From Chitinophaga sedimenti (GTDB lineage: Bacteria; Bacteroidota; Bacteroidia; Chitinophagales; Chitinophagaceae), in the NCBI RefSeq assembly GCF_023156195.1, contig NZ_JAKUKA010000001.1, positions 5,580,001-5,644,000 on the forward strand: a DNA stretch of 64,000 nucleotides, in the 5' to 3' direction. The translations under genes and the position numbers were made by a program. The notes below the pieces were generated by a model. That model saw only the letters and a program-made list of their open reading frames with translations, had not been told where the DNA came from and made no database searches. Positions within the stretch are counted from its first letter, which is position 1; the number at the start of each line of letters is the position of its first letter. Shown piece by piece: positions 38,906 to 48,675 of this stretch.

Positions 38906-40479
38906 AGATTTCATCAGGACGCTCTGGATCTCTGATGGTGTTCTTGTTTTGATAGCTTCTAAAAAGCAAGATGTCGACGTGTCCGTATTATTTTCTGAGC
39001 CGTACCACACTTGCATGCCCGGTATGTCCTTCGGTCCAAAAACATTACCTTTATTATATATCTCCAACAAATGAGTAAGCGTGTGGGGTTGGGTAAAAAA
39101 ATGGGCATTATCCCGTCAGCTTCACCGGTAGCTTGCATGACAACGTGTACCTGCTGCATTTCATTCAGGATGTATTTGGCGAGAGCCGGTTTGTTCATCC
39201 TAATGTCAAGGGGCTGAATATAAAATAACTGTTCAACATCGTCTATTATGACCGTAAGTCCGGTTAAGAGCGAATCGGAATAAAAAGAAATGTCAACAAT
39301 ACTGAGGCCCGGATGCTTAAATAATAGATGGTCGAAGGCAATACAGAGCGCATAGAACCGGAAAAACTGTATCCTGTTAAGCAATAAGTTGTGGCACAGG
39401 TCTGCAAACTTATAACGGTCTTTCATGCAAAGCCGAAACAAGGCGGCATGGCAGAGGTCATCAAGTAAAGGTATGGCGTCTCTATAGTAGCGGTGCCGCA
39501 GTTTGTTGGCAAAGGCATAGTGAAAGTTTATGGTATCGTATCCCGAGTTATGTATTGGCGAGGAGTATAGCCATGCCGAAACTCCACGTCTGAAATAGTT
39601 GTCCCAGGTGGCATCTTTCACGTAATTGGTGATGATCTCGGCCAAAAAGGGCATTGATTTCTTAAACTCAGTGGTAAAATGGTACTCCCTGAATTTTTAA
39701 CGCTGAAATCTCTGTGTAAGATATTGAGTCCCGGATATAACGGCTCATAATTTACCGAGTGTCCGTTGTGTTCAGAAGGGACAGTCAGATAGGAAATGGA
39801 CTCAATTGGCAGGTCCCGCTGGGCCATTTCATGTTGTTCTGCCAGTCTTTCCAATACGGCCTCACTTCCCAGGCTACAGCGGCCAGTACTGGTTGGGGGC
39901 GGCAACATCTGTAACTTGGCCTTTTGATTGCAGCAAGAATACTGCCGCTTGGAAATGATAGTACGGCAGCTGTTGATCTGATGATAGAAATATGGAAAAG
40001 GGACGTATCGACGCGATAGGCTGGTTGGGTTTACTCATGGCGACCAGTACCGGATACTCTCCATTTAACCCGGGACAGAGCTTTATCCAATCGTCGCAGT
40101 ATTGGTCGATGTGTTTTTGGGCGGCCAGCAGATAAGACAACAATTCATAGAATCCGCCTTGACTCCTGTAGATGTTTTCTAATATGATGGCTTTAACGGT
40201 TTCGCCATCCTGCGTTGAAAGATTCTCAAAAATATGATGGCCAGCGCAATCAAATAGTTTCAGGTAGCCAAGCTGGCGGGCGGTTTTCTGAGGTCTTAAT
40301 AAAATACGCAGTAAAGACTCCTGCTGAAATTCGGTTTCGTTAAGTGCTGTGTCTTCTGTCAGGTCGGCAGTCGTTAACTGATCTTGTGTGGTCTTTAATA
40401 GAGCTGCATCCAGGTCGTCTTTTATGAACGGGAATAGCCTGGGAAGCTGCTCATCAACCTTTGTAAGGATGGCAGACAT
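38840..40479 (-). pseudogene. Large hypothetical protein, frameshifted
   Basis: Four pieces join into ~545 aa: the start MSAILTKVDEQLPRLFPFI, a second piece with GSEAVLERLAEQHEMAQRDL, a third with FLAEIITNYVKDATWDNYF, and a tail with LEIYNKGNVFGPKDIPGMQV. Breaks lie near 39890, 39660 and 39070. The N-terminal ~200 residues are alpha/beta (IASIRPFSIFLSSDQQLPYY) and the later part is helical with many aromatic residues. There is no known motif. The last ~20 residues overlap the glycosylase remnant on the other strand, so the true 3' end is uncertain. Confidence 0.55.
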
Positions 40480-40613
40480 ATAGCTAATGTTTGGTGTTGG
40501 ACGAAACTGAAGGAGGGATATACTATTAAAACGGCGCGGATCAAAGAATTAACCAACCGAACGGCTACTTTTTTAAAATATTTCCAATAAGTTCGATTTG
40601 CCTAAAAGGCCAG

Positions 40614-41854
40614 ATGCCTCACCTTAATTCACCTAAGATGATCAACTTTGCCATTCTTGATAATATTATACAAAAGTATAAAGCGAATTTTAGTGCTATC
40701 TCCAACGCCGAAATTTACAAATGGGCGGCTGTAAAGTGTTTTCAGGACAATTTCAACCCGAAAGCACCCGACTTCAAAGATATGTTGCTTAACAGTCTTT
40801 CCGGGACGCGATGGTTGATGGACACGCAGCAATACTTTCCCAAAAGAATGATCACTGAATATATGAACAGGGATGTAGCAGCGGTGCGGACGTTGTTTCA
40901 TTCGCTATTTAACGAACAGGAGCCTTTGGTAGATCGGCTTGCCGAGTTCTGCGAAGGAATGAGAGCGCTGCATTCATTGTGTATACCTGACAGGAAGCAG
41001 TCCTTTCAGGATACCCGTGCCTGTATGGTCTATCTGAGCCTCCGTTATCCGGAAAAATACTTCTTGTACAAATATGAAATGTTCAGGGGTTTGCCGCGCG
41101 GGTTGGCTTCCCGGCGCACGTTAGTAAACGTAATGTGTACACCAATGTGGAAATGTATATTGGTTTATGTGAAATTGTAAGGGAATGGGTGATCAAAGAT
41201 GACGAGCTGTTAAAATTGCACCACGGCAGGCTGGGCGCAGACCACTACGCGGATCCTGCCTACCATCTGCTTACCCAGGATATTATCTATGCGACGGTTG
41301 ACAACGAATGGCAAATGGAGCCGGTAGAAGAGGAGCCGTTTGATATTAAAGTGATGGACGACGAGGGAATAGAGGTCGTAGTGCCGCCACCATATAGTGG
41401 TAAAGCCATAAAAACTGATTTTTTAAAACTTGCGGTTTCCCAAAAGGTCTTGGGCAATTTAGGCGAACAAGCGGTCCTTGACTATGAACGGCGCAAGCTG
41501 TATGAACTTCAGCCTGAGCTTCATCCCGTCTGGACCGCTAAAGAGAAAGGCGACGGGTTGGGCTATGATATCGACAGCTTTGATTTGGATGGCACCCCCA
41601 TTGTTATAGAAGTGAAAACGACCAGGACAGCGCAGGCCCCCTTTTATATTTCCGATCGGGAACTTGAGGCCAGTAAAAGTTACGGGGAGCGGTATTGTCT
41701 ATACCGGCTCTTTGACTTTGATGAACATACGCGCCGTTGTAAAATGATTATTCATAGGGGCTCTCTCGAGTGTTTTTGCACCCATCCGGTATCCTATAAA
41801 GTAAATTATAAACGCAGCCCGATCAACCAGCATGTAAAAAAGGTCTCATATTGA
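40614..41854 (+). pseudogene. DUF3883 (PD-(D/E)xK nuclease-like) protein, frameshifted
   Basis: A ~413-aa protein, broken once near 41125. The N-terminal ~170 residues carry a helical domain (AEIYKWAAVKCFQDNFNPKAPDF, MLLNSLSGTRWLMDTQQYFPKRM) often seen as a targeting part of restriction-like proteins. The C-terminal DUF3883 domain has NLGEQAVLDYERRKL, GYDIDSFD and the nuclease core PIVIEVKTTR (E-x-K), followed by FYISDRELEASKSYGERYCLYR. DUF3883 domains are fused to many defence proteins. It starts 134 bases after the divergent gene 38840-40479. Without a partner it could be a stand-alone endonuclease. Confidence 0.75.
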
Positions 41855-42144
41855 TGTTTTTTAAACTGACATTTTGAGAATTTGACTTGTAATCATTTAT
41901 TGCGTTGATGCATTAACGTGAATCTTTTTGTAAATTAGTTCGTAAATAATTGACGATTCCCCATGTATCGGACAGTTAATTGATTATCTCCATTACTCCA
42001 CTTTTCTTAAGCCTCTGATCAGGAGTTTCATACAGCTCCTGCATATTGTCGTGTGTTGATTTTTTATCCTATTATCAAATTTCATGTAAAATTCACCCGA
42101 ATACCATTCTGAGGATACTATTTATTAGGGGACGATTCGCCCTA

Positions 42145-42252
42145 ATGAAAATAAACACGGAAGACATTACCGGACCTAACCCTGTAGTTAGAACCCTTAA
42201 GTCTAAGTGCCACTATCCTTCGGATATAACAAACTTTTTTCTCCTGGGTTGA
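42145..42252 (+). CDS. Possible small peptide (35 aa)
   Basis: The frame starts MKINTEDITGPNPVVRTLKS and ends SDITNFFLLG, followed 11 bases later by a hairpin (42264-42289). Nothing else supports it, and it could be chance. Confidence 0.2.
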   Translation: MKINTEDITGPNPVVRTLKSKCHYPSDITNFFLLG

Positions 42253-42579
42253 TGTATTTCATAGCCCTCCCTTTTAAATAAAGGAGGGCGCCAACTGGAG
42301 CCACCAGCTTTATTCCCCGCTCTGTTGCGGGGGATCAGGCAGTCTATGTGTGGTGCTTTCTCCAAAAAGAGGCAATGGTGATCTGTGGTAAATGCATCAG
42401 AAAAATTGATGATTTATTCTAAAAATTCAACGCTTATGATTCAACGTGGCCCTCCGGGCAACTTTCAGGACTGCCGTCGCACCCATCGACGGGCAGCAAC
42501 CTTAACTTTTAACATGGCTATATTCTATGGGAGTAGTAAAAGTGGAGAAATCCATATTTCGTGTTTTTAAATCAAAAGT

Positions 42580-42702
42580 ATGAGCAACATTAAAAACCAG
42601 ATACGCGATCTGATGCCTGGGGCAGCAAAGCCCACTACACTTCGGGCGTATTGTCAGTCATTCTATATGGCTTTAGAATACTGGCGGTTATCACCTTGGT
42701 AA
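42580..42702 (+). CDS. Possible small peptide (40 aa)
   Basis: The frame starts MSNIKNQIRDLMPGAAKPTT and ends ALEYWRLSPW. A strong terminator lies downstream at 42818-42848. A second frame stays open past the stop, so a shift near 42690 could lengthen it. No family was recognised. Confidence 0.25.
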   Translation: MSNIKNQIRDLMPGAAKPTTLRAYCQSFYMALEYWRLSPW

Positions 42703-42817
42703 TGGGAGATCAGAGCCATATTAAATGGTGCTGGACGCTGCTTGCGGACCGTCCGATGCCGGGGATATCTCCGTTTTAGGTGTAATAAGCATCCCATTCA
42801 TGTTTGTTCAAAACAAG

Positions 42818-42848
42818 GGCAGCCGGTCAAACGGCTGCCTGATTTTTT
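42818..42848 (+). terminator. Rho-independent terminator
   Basis: GGCAGCCG/GTCAAA/CGGCTGCC is a perfect 8-bp GC-rich stem followed by TGATTTTTT. It would end a short transcript from the 42.1-42.7 kb stretch. Confidence 0.75.
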
Positions 42849-42978
42849 AACCACTCCCCAGTTTCAAATTTGTTTCTCCTATATAGCATATAGCCTTCGC
42901 GGCCATCGGTAATATTATACTCCCACACACTGATATCCGGCATCCCTTGCCGGCTTTTCCTCATTCAATAGTTCATTT

Positions 42979-43482
42979 ATGAAAAAGATTGTGTTGTGGG
43001 CAGCTGCCGTGCTGTTGATTACCGGTTGCTCAAAAGATTTCGGGCCTATAAAGCCCGCTCCTGTGATCCCGCTTGTGCCTGTTCCAATCTGGCCGTGGCT
43101 ACCCAAAAATATCACGCTTGCCGCTATGTGCGTCAATAGTTACCAGGACGCTACCACGTTGCTGGGAACAACGCCGCTGCCTGCGGTCAGCGTGGAGCTG
43201 GAATCGGGTTTAGTGATCAGCATCGATGCAACAATTCTATCTATTAACTACATGCCGGTCGGGGGACCGGTAGGTAATTCGCTTTTTACTTCCCGGTTGG
43301 TCGTAACATTCAATGTCTGGGGATATGAACAGTTCTACACCTCCGATGTCTGGAGTCTCGGATGTGAATTGCCGTCTCCTGGCGGCGTGTTGACCAACGT
43401 TAGAAAAGGGGGATTGAATATACGGTCAATACCTGTTTTATCTGGTCGGTGCCTCAAACCGCCGGGCAGGGTGAGAGGATAA
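42979..43482 (+). CDS. Lipoprotein, unknown
   Basis: A 167-aa lipoprotein (MKKIVLWAAAVLLITGCSKD), followed by a Pro-rich stalk (IKPAPVIPLVPVPIWPWLP) and a beta-rich domain. Within that domain GLVISIDATILSINYMPVGG and LVVTFNVWGYEQFY suggest strands. It ends at a strong bidirectional terminator (43528-43556), convergent with the lipoprotein gene 43558-44862. The last ~15 residues (CLKPPGRVRG) look less natural and could follow a frameshift. No function was recognised. Confidence 0.6.
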   Translation: MKKIVLWAAAVLLITGCSKDFGPIKPAPVIPLVPVPIWPWLPKNITLAAMCVNSYQDATTLLGTTPLPAVSVELESGLVISIDATILSINYMPVGGPVGNSLFTSRLVVTFNVWGYEQFYTSDVWSLGCELPSPGGVLTNVRKGGLNIRSIPVLSGRCLKPPGRVRG

Positions 43483-43527
43483 GATATATAAACCTTCCAT
43501 GACCAAAGTTTAGCGATGAGTGACACC

Positions 43528-43556
43528 AAAGCGGGGTGGCAATGCCACCCCGCTTT
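43528..43556. terminator. Bidirectional terminator
   Basis: AAAGCGGGGTGGC/AAT/GCCACCCCGCTTT is a 13-bp perfect stem between the convergent genes ending at 43482 and 43558, with T-rich tails on both sides. Confidence 0.8.
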
Positions 43557-43557
43557 A

Positions 43558-44862
43558 TTATTGGCAAAAGAAGGTATTCTGAGGCGCATGCCCTTTGGTG
43601 GTGTTTACGTCTGGTTCCTTTCGAAGGTCTTCGCCGAGACTGGCGGGATTTCTTCCCCTTCCTACCAGCCACCATGCAGTGGTACGAGGCAGCTGTCTGC
43701 CCGCAGCTTCCATTACGTCCAGTGCGAAATCGGTACAATTATACTGTTCAAGGTCATAAGTACTTCGGTAGTGCTCAATAATAGCAAGTGCATTGCCGAA
43801 TTGCTCCGCATCTGCCGGGATGGATAAAGCAACATCATAAGGCAGGCCCGCATCTGCGGCCAGCGCTGAAGGAGCGGTAGTCTGAGAAGTTGGGTAAACT
43901 TTTTGCGCCGGGTGGAATCCCAGCATCCGTCTGACAAAAACACCAGCTATATCCTGCTCGAGCCCGATAAAGACATGCCCCATTTTTCCTGTCAGGGTAA
44001 AGGGATTATCCGATCCGGCCAGTGGCTGATTGACATAAAGGGTAATGGTACCTGGTTGGGAGCGATCAAAACATCGCAGATAAATCGCCAGGTCTTTGAT
44101 CAGATTATCCGGAGGTGATACGACAATGGAGGGTGTTGCGGTGCTGGTGGGGCCGCTTCCACCACCAATACCGGCCCCTCCGCCGCCTATGCCTGTTATT
44201 TTAGTTTGTCCAGGCCAGAAATTATCGTCAATCCATCCGGTGCCGCTGACGCATTCGGTATGAACGTAGATGTTGCCGATGCAGTTGCCCTTGCCATCTC
44301 CCGTACAGGTAATCCACTGATAACATATTTCGAGCGGAATTATTCTCGCCTGCTGGTTAGCCGGTGAAAGGAAGTCGGCAGATAAGGGCAACGACGCGGC
44401 TGGGGACCGTTGCGGGAATTTGAAATGGTAGCCGCCAAACTGGGGAGAATCATTGATCCAGGCTTGGAAGAATGCAAAATTTCGCCGCAGTGTTTCTTGG
44501 GAAATAGCTGGGTTGTTGCTGGGGAGCGGAGGCCGATCATATACCCGGTATTTGGCGAAGGCGCCATATTCGATGGCAAGGAGCGCGACTACGGAATCTT
44601 TTTCCGGGGTGCAAATCGGCACCAGATAGGTCAGTTGCCCGGCCGTTGTCCCCACCAGGTAGTAGGGCCAGTTAATAGGGCCATAACTGTTTTGCAATCT
44701 GGTCAAAAAGTACTGGTCTGCCTTACCGGCCGCCAGGGCATCTAAAAAAATGTTACCGGTAACGATCGTGCTGTCTTTTTTTAGTGAAGTGGCTAAAGGG
44801 CCTGCCTTGTGGCATTTAGAGAGCATGAAAAGCAATGTAAATGAGAAGACGGCGATGGCCAT
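43558..44862 (-). CDS. Exported protein with C-terminal papain-like (NlpC/LRAT-type) domain
   Basis: A 434-aa intact protein. The N-terminal hydrophobic leader (MAIAVFSFTLLFMLSKCHKA) has a Cys that may be lipidated. The middle domain is beta-rich with a Cys-rich part (LEICYQWITCTGDGKGNCIG). A Gly/Ser linker (GIGGGGAGIGGGSGP) precedes the C-terminal ~170 residues. These have KMGHVFIGLEQD (His) and EQYNCTDFALDVMEAAG (Cys), the arrangement of permuted papain-like hydrolases of the NlpC/P60-LRAT group. The layout parallels the lipoprotein at 5426-7014, with a different tip domain. It is a candidate secreted effector. Confidence 0.65.
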   Translation of the reverse strand: MAIAVFSFTLLFMLSKCHKAGPLATSLKKDSTIVTGNIFLDALAAGKADQYFLTRLQNSYGPINWPYYLVGTTAGQLTYLVPICTPEKDSVVALLAIEYGAFAKYRVYDRPPLPSNNPAISQETLRRNFAFFQAWINDSPQFGGYHFKFPQRSPAASLPLSADFLSPANQQARIIPLEICYQWITCTGDGKGNCIGNIYVHTECVSGTGWIDDNFWPGQTKITGIGGGGAGIGGGSGPTSTATPSIVVSPPDNLIKDLAIYLRCFDRSQPGTITLYVNQPLAGSDNPFTLTGKMGHVFIGLEQDIAGVFVRRMLGFHPAQKVYPTSQTTAPSALAADAGLPYDVALSIPADAEQFGNALAIIEHYRSTYDLEQYNCTDFALDVMEAAGRQLPRTTAWWLVGRGRNPASLGEDLRKEPDVNTTKGHAPQNTFFCQ

Positions 44863-44963
44863 AGGCCCTGTTCCAATGGCTACCCTTTTGGAAGCCCCTG
44901 GTGAGTTTGCACATAGATGATGGTTTTAGTTAATAAACAATGGTAAAGTCGGGTCAACGGTAT

Positions 44964-45253
44964 TTATGGTCTTGGCCCTTTGGGGCGATGTTTGGGTTCG
45001 GCTATCTTTTTAAACTGTGTGTCATGAAATGTGATCTTGCCATCCTTTCGCTGCGCCAGCGATTTCACCTGGGGGACTCCGGGTCGCCGAAGGCGTCAAT
45101 GTGATCCAATAGAGAGGTGATGTTGGAGGGGGCAGCATACAGGAACAGGTAATCGCTTTTGTTATCCAGTTCCATCGTACTGAGCGTTTGGTAGGCAAGG
45201 CCCGAATCGGTGGTGACAAGTTTTTGCGTCAGACCGAATCCTTCCACGTGCAT
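44964..45253 (-). pseudogene. Small hypothetical protein, frameshifted
   Basis: From the ATG at 45253 it reads MHVEGFGLTQKLVTTDSGLA and DNKSDYLFLYAAPSNITSLL. After a lost base in the CCCCC run near 45070 it continues QVKSLAQRKDGKITFHDTQF and stops at 44964. The joined ~96 aa is coherent. It follows the methylase gene on the same strand, beyond a terminator. No family was recognised. Confidence 0.45.
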
Positions 45254-45331
45254 CGAGATATAATGTGCCTGGAGGATAAAGTAGTTTTGGGCTGAGGATC
45301 GTTTTTCATTGGGTGTACTTTAGTGGTTCAG

Positions 45332-45360
45332 AAAAGGCCCGAAGCAGGAATGCTTCGGGC
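45332..45360 (-). terminator. Rho-independent terminator (minus strand)
   Basis: On the minus strand GCCCGAAGCA/TTCC/TGCTTCGGGC is a perfect 10-bp stem followed by CTTTTC. It lies ~200 bases after the methylase stop at 45566. Confidence 0.75.
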
Positions 45361-45565
45361 TAAACGGAAATATCCGTACTTGGTTGACTTAGCACTTGAC
45401 GGGTCGCACTCCTGCGTTGCCCTCTCCACTTCAGCCAACAACTTTCCAAATTATCACATGGTGTTTTGCAGCAATAGACTATAAAGTTCGAGGTCGTAAA
45501 CAGTGCAATGTGCTATGTAGGAATAATTTTCACCTGTACTTACCAGTTATAGCTTGATTGTATGC

Positions 45566-46387
45566 TCAGGTGCCGAATAAATCCATTTGTGGGATGCGGC
45601 CAACGAGCGGGTAGTTGGCGGTGAGCACCTCAATTTTAGGTTTCCCCTTGCCTGATTTAAGGTTTACGGAGACAATTTGTTCTACCTGGTGCTGGGCCCA
45701 ACCGAATTTTGCAACATAGGTATCCAATATTTTTGAAGGGTAAGAGCTGAGCAGAAATTTGCCTTTGATAGCAGTCAGCACGTCTAAGAGTTCAGTGAAG
45801 TCACGCTTCGTATATCCTTTATAGTGGCCCATGTCGCTGTTGAAATATGGAGGGTCGCAATAAAAGAAGGAGTCAGGGGTGTCCCTGCTGGTGATCATAT
45901 ATAAAGCGTCCTTGCATTCGAGCTGGACATGTTCCAGTCTTTTGGCGTATCGGACGGTAAATTCCTCCCGGCTGTTGATAACCTTTTTGGAGGTAGTGTC
46001 GGAGCTTACATCAAATCCCCAGGAGCCATCCAGTCTGGAGGCAAAACTTTGGGTAGCCAGCACCCATACGGCCCATGCCCGCTGAACGGGGGTAAATAAT
46101 TCGGGGTAGAGGTACATGATCCAGGCGTGCTGGTGTATCTGCCGGGAGTGTAACGTCACCGAAAGCATGGCCTGTAACTCATGATATTGGTTTTGGACGA
46201 CCCGGTAGAAATTGATCAGTTCTCCATTTATGTCGTTGAGTATCTCGACTTCCGAAGGGCGTTTATACCAGAAATAAGCCGCGCCACCTGCAAATGGTTC
46301 CTCGTATAAGACGTGCGGTACGATGAAGGTATCGATAATGGGCGCCATTTTCTGTTTCCCGCCATAATAAGTTAGAAGGCTTTTCAT
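45566..46387 (-). CDS. DNA adenine methyltransferase (D12 class, Dam-like)
   Basis: A 273-aa N6-adenine methylase. The motifs in order are YYGGKQKM (SAM site start), YEEPFAGGAAYFW (motif I, about 28-40), LNDINGELINFYRVV (50-64), FFYCDPPYF (catalytic DPPY at 178-181) and FLLSSYPSK. The length is normal for Dam-type enzymes. No restriction endonuclease is adjacent, so it is an orphan, perhaps protecting element DNA from host restriction or marking replication. It ends upstream of the terminator 45332-45360 and follows the large paralogue array with a 163-base gap on the same strand. Confidence 0.9.
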   Translation of the reverse strand: MKSLLTYYGGKQKMAPIIDTFIVPHVLYEEPFAGGAAYFWYKRPSEVEILNDINGELINFYRVVQNQYHELQAMLSVTLHSRQIHQHAWIMYLYPELFTPVQRAWAVWVLATQSFASRLDGSWGFDVSSDTTSKKVINSREEFTVRYAKRLEHVQLECKDALYMITSRDTPDSFFYCDPPYFNSDMGHYKGYTKRDFTELLDVLTAIKGKFLLSSYPSKILDTYVAKFGWAQHQVEQIVSVNLKSGKGKPKIEVLTANYPLVGRIPQMDLFGT

Positions 46388-46550
46388 GACAAGCTGTTTA
46401 AAGGTTATCTTTTAGTGGGCTTACCTGCGTAGCACTTATTAAATCGGGTGGGTGGATTGTGCAGTGGGATGTCTCAAGGTTGCTGACCGGGGCCGGAATG
46501 GGACCGGCGCCGCTGTGATGCTGAATAGCAAAATGATTTAAATATCATCT

Positions 46551-48358
46551 CTATATTTTTTCAAGACCGAGCGTAAAAGAATCAAATGTCCAGACCAGTG
46601 AGTCGTAACCTGCTTTGTATACCTGGCATATTGCCTGGCGGTCTGCAGCAAGCAGGGTCACGCTATTGAGCCGCAGGCTGTGCTTTGTTAAATCCTGGAG
46701 GTTATTGTAGGCCCAATCCCGACTGAGTCGCTGGACTGTTTGGAGGCAGTCTGCCATTCGGGCGAAGCCAACATCGCAGGAAAAATAAGAGATCACCAGT
46801 TCGGGAGATTTTTTGAGGGTCCAACTCAGTTCAAGGTAACAGGTATCGCCGGTCCTGGTGGCAGGTGCGCCATGAGCAATGATCTCCGGGCGCATTTCCA
46901 TCTGTGAGCGCAGGTAATACATCCCCAGCATGTGGACAAATTTGGAGTAGCCATTCGTGGTAAGCAGCGCATCCTCGGTGGTATACGCCAATCTGGGTGT
47001 ACAGCAGGTCTCCCTGACGCAGCATGTAGATGGGCGATAGCTGGCTGAGTTGGAAGATAAATAGTGGGTCGATCTGGGGATGCAAAAGCAGGTTGGGATG
47101 GATGGCCATAAATATCCCGGGTTGCTCATTGGGATGAATAGTCATTTTTTCAATAGCGAAAACCTTTTGCTTATTAGCGTCCAGCACCTGGGCTGTGGAT
47201 AAAAACGGCTCCTGTCGCTGATCAGCAAATGTTTTGTCGAAGTTGAACAAAGGATGCATCGTTAGTTCGTAGAGGGCGGTTAGCAGGTCATTGGTGTGTA
47301 GATGAATTTCGCGGTCTGGATCTGCGGCACTATTCTCAGACGACTGATATAGGTGTGCGGTCTTAATGGTCTCGAAGTTCTTTCCAATCCCCAGGAGTTT
47401 GTCTGTCGCCTGGCAGCGAACAACCAGGTTGGCAATTTGCGGGCATGGGCGGAGAAGATCGGTTTTGAGGTCGGTATCAAAGAGCTTGATAAATAGTGTC
47501 GAATCTGTCTGGTCGTCAGGTTCAATGCCGAGTTGGGCCAGCTCCTGCTGTATTTTAGGACTTGCCAGCAAATATAGCCCCCGCTCTTGTGGGGACGTAA
47601 TGTCAGGTATACCAGGGGAGGGGATCATCTCGGTACTGACAAGGGCAATGCTGTTTTCCAGATCGGTAAGTTCTGCGGATTGAAACAGGTATTTGTCTGC
47701 GTTGTCTGTCTGCTCGTCAAAGAGTGCAGGGTCAGTGGACAGCAGCTTTATAATGGCATCATTGGCGGTTTTAAAAAGATGGTGCTGAATGATCGGAGGA
47801 TAGGCAATGGCGTCGTTTTTACGACCGATCCACTGAGCCGAATGCCCATGTAAGAGGCTGAATAGAGGGCATCCACCAGGTGGATGTCTTCTTTGACCAA
47901 CCCTTGGTTGACCACCTGGTAGAAAAGCGCATAACCGGTGGTAGGAATAAGGATGCCGGGATCCGGCAGATACTCGAACAGTTCAAGGGTAAATTTCTCT
48001 GCCGGCCGGAAAAGAAAATGTTCGGCCAGGCCGCTGAAAAGTCCCGATACATCTGCACGTAGCGCCTGCAGCCTGATAATATCGTCAGTTGTGCCTTCGG
48101 CGGTGCATAATCTGAACAATGCGTCCCCATTTTTTAAATCATATACCATCGCCTCCTGTATGTAATGATGAACACCGATAGACGAAGCCGCTCTTTTGTC
48201 GAAATAGTCGGGTGCCAGTAGCAGGAACTCCTTGAGTACGTCAAAAATATTTGCGCTGACAGTCACATGCGCTTTTTTCGGGGAGTAGGGTTGGCGCCAT
48301 CTACGGGCTGGTATTTGAAGTATGCAATAAATTGTATCGGGAGTTTCTTTTCTTCCAT
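46551..48358 (-). pseudogene. Array protein 1: modular element protein of unknown function, frameshifted
   Basis: Last gene of a seven-gene same-strand array. The start at 48358 (MEEKKLPIQFIAYFKYQPVD) carries the N-terminal module shared by all seven: an opening strand, a helix with FDVLKEFLLLAPDYFD, then YIQEAMVYDLKNGDALF. Breaks lie near 48290 (A run), 47825 and 46990. The joined ~600 aa includes DALIIKLLS-like second units (AIIKLLSTDPALFDEQT). A late segment with LLYTQI, then AYTTEDALLTTNGYSKFVHM, is found also in array proteins 6 and 7. There is no enzyme motif, signal peptide or membrane span. Confidence 0.6.
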
Positions 48359-48640
48359 GATAAAACCATTTAAAAGGACTTAGCACTGTGGGATGCCGAT
48401 AGCAATAATGAAAGTCTGATGGTGGGTGCTGTTGATTGCGGCCATGTGCGTCTTTCCATATAATCTTTCGGTGGAAGTTGGTGTTTACGCGGTGGCTACG
48501 CTGTTAAGTAACAGCATTTGAATGGGGTAAAGTCCTATATAGCACTTATATAATGGAGAATGAGCACTACACAGTTGCAGGAATTGAAGCCGTGATCAAA
48601 TGTATTACCGCTTCACAATGGGGTGGTATTGGTTAAAGGT

Positions 48641-48667
48641 GCGCCTCCACTATACTGATGGAGGCGC
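48641..48667 (-). terminator. Hairpin between array genes
   Basis: GCGCCTCCA and TGGAGGCGC form a 9-bp stem (extended by GC on one side) just after the array-protein-2 stop. The minus-strand tail is only TTT, so it may attenuate rather than end transcription. Confidence 0.45.
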
Positions 48668-48675
48668 CGATGCGA

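Larger units (their letters stand above)
41855..42978. other. 1.1-kb stretch with short frames and hairpins
   Basis: There is no long gene here. Two short plus-strand frames are credible: 42145-42252 (35 aa, MKINTEDITGPNPVVRTLKS) and 42580-42702 (40 aa, MSNIKNQIRDLMPGAAKPTT). Hairpins lie at 42264-42289 (GCCCTCC/GGAGGGC) and 42818-42848. The layout of short frames and hairpins resembles the 23.8-24.4 kb stretch. Confidence 0.4.

Noticed and set aside
43516..44745. Several plus-strand frames opposite the papain-like gene
   Set aside because: They are antisense shadows of an intact, well-composed minus-strand gene, or contain the 43528-43556 terminator.
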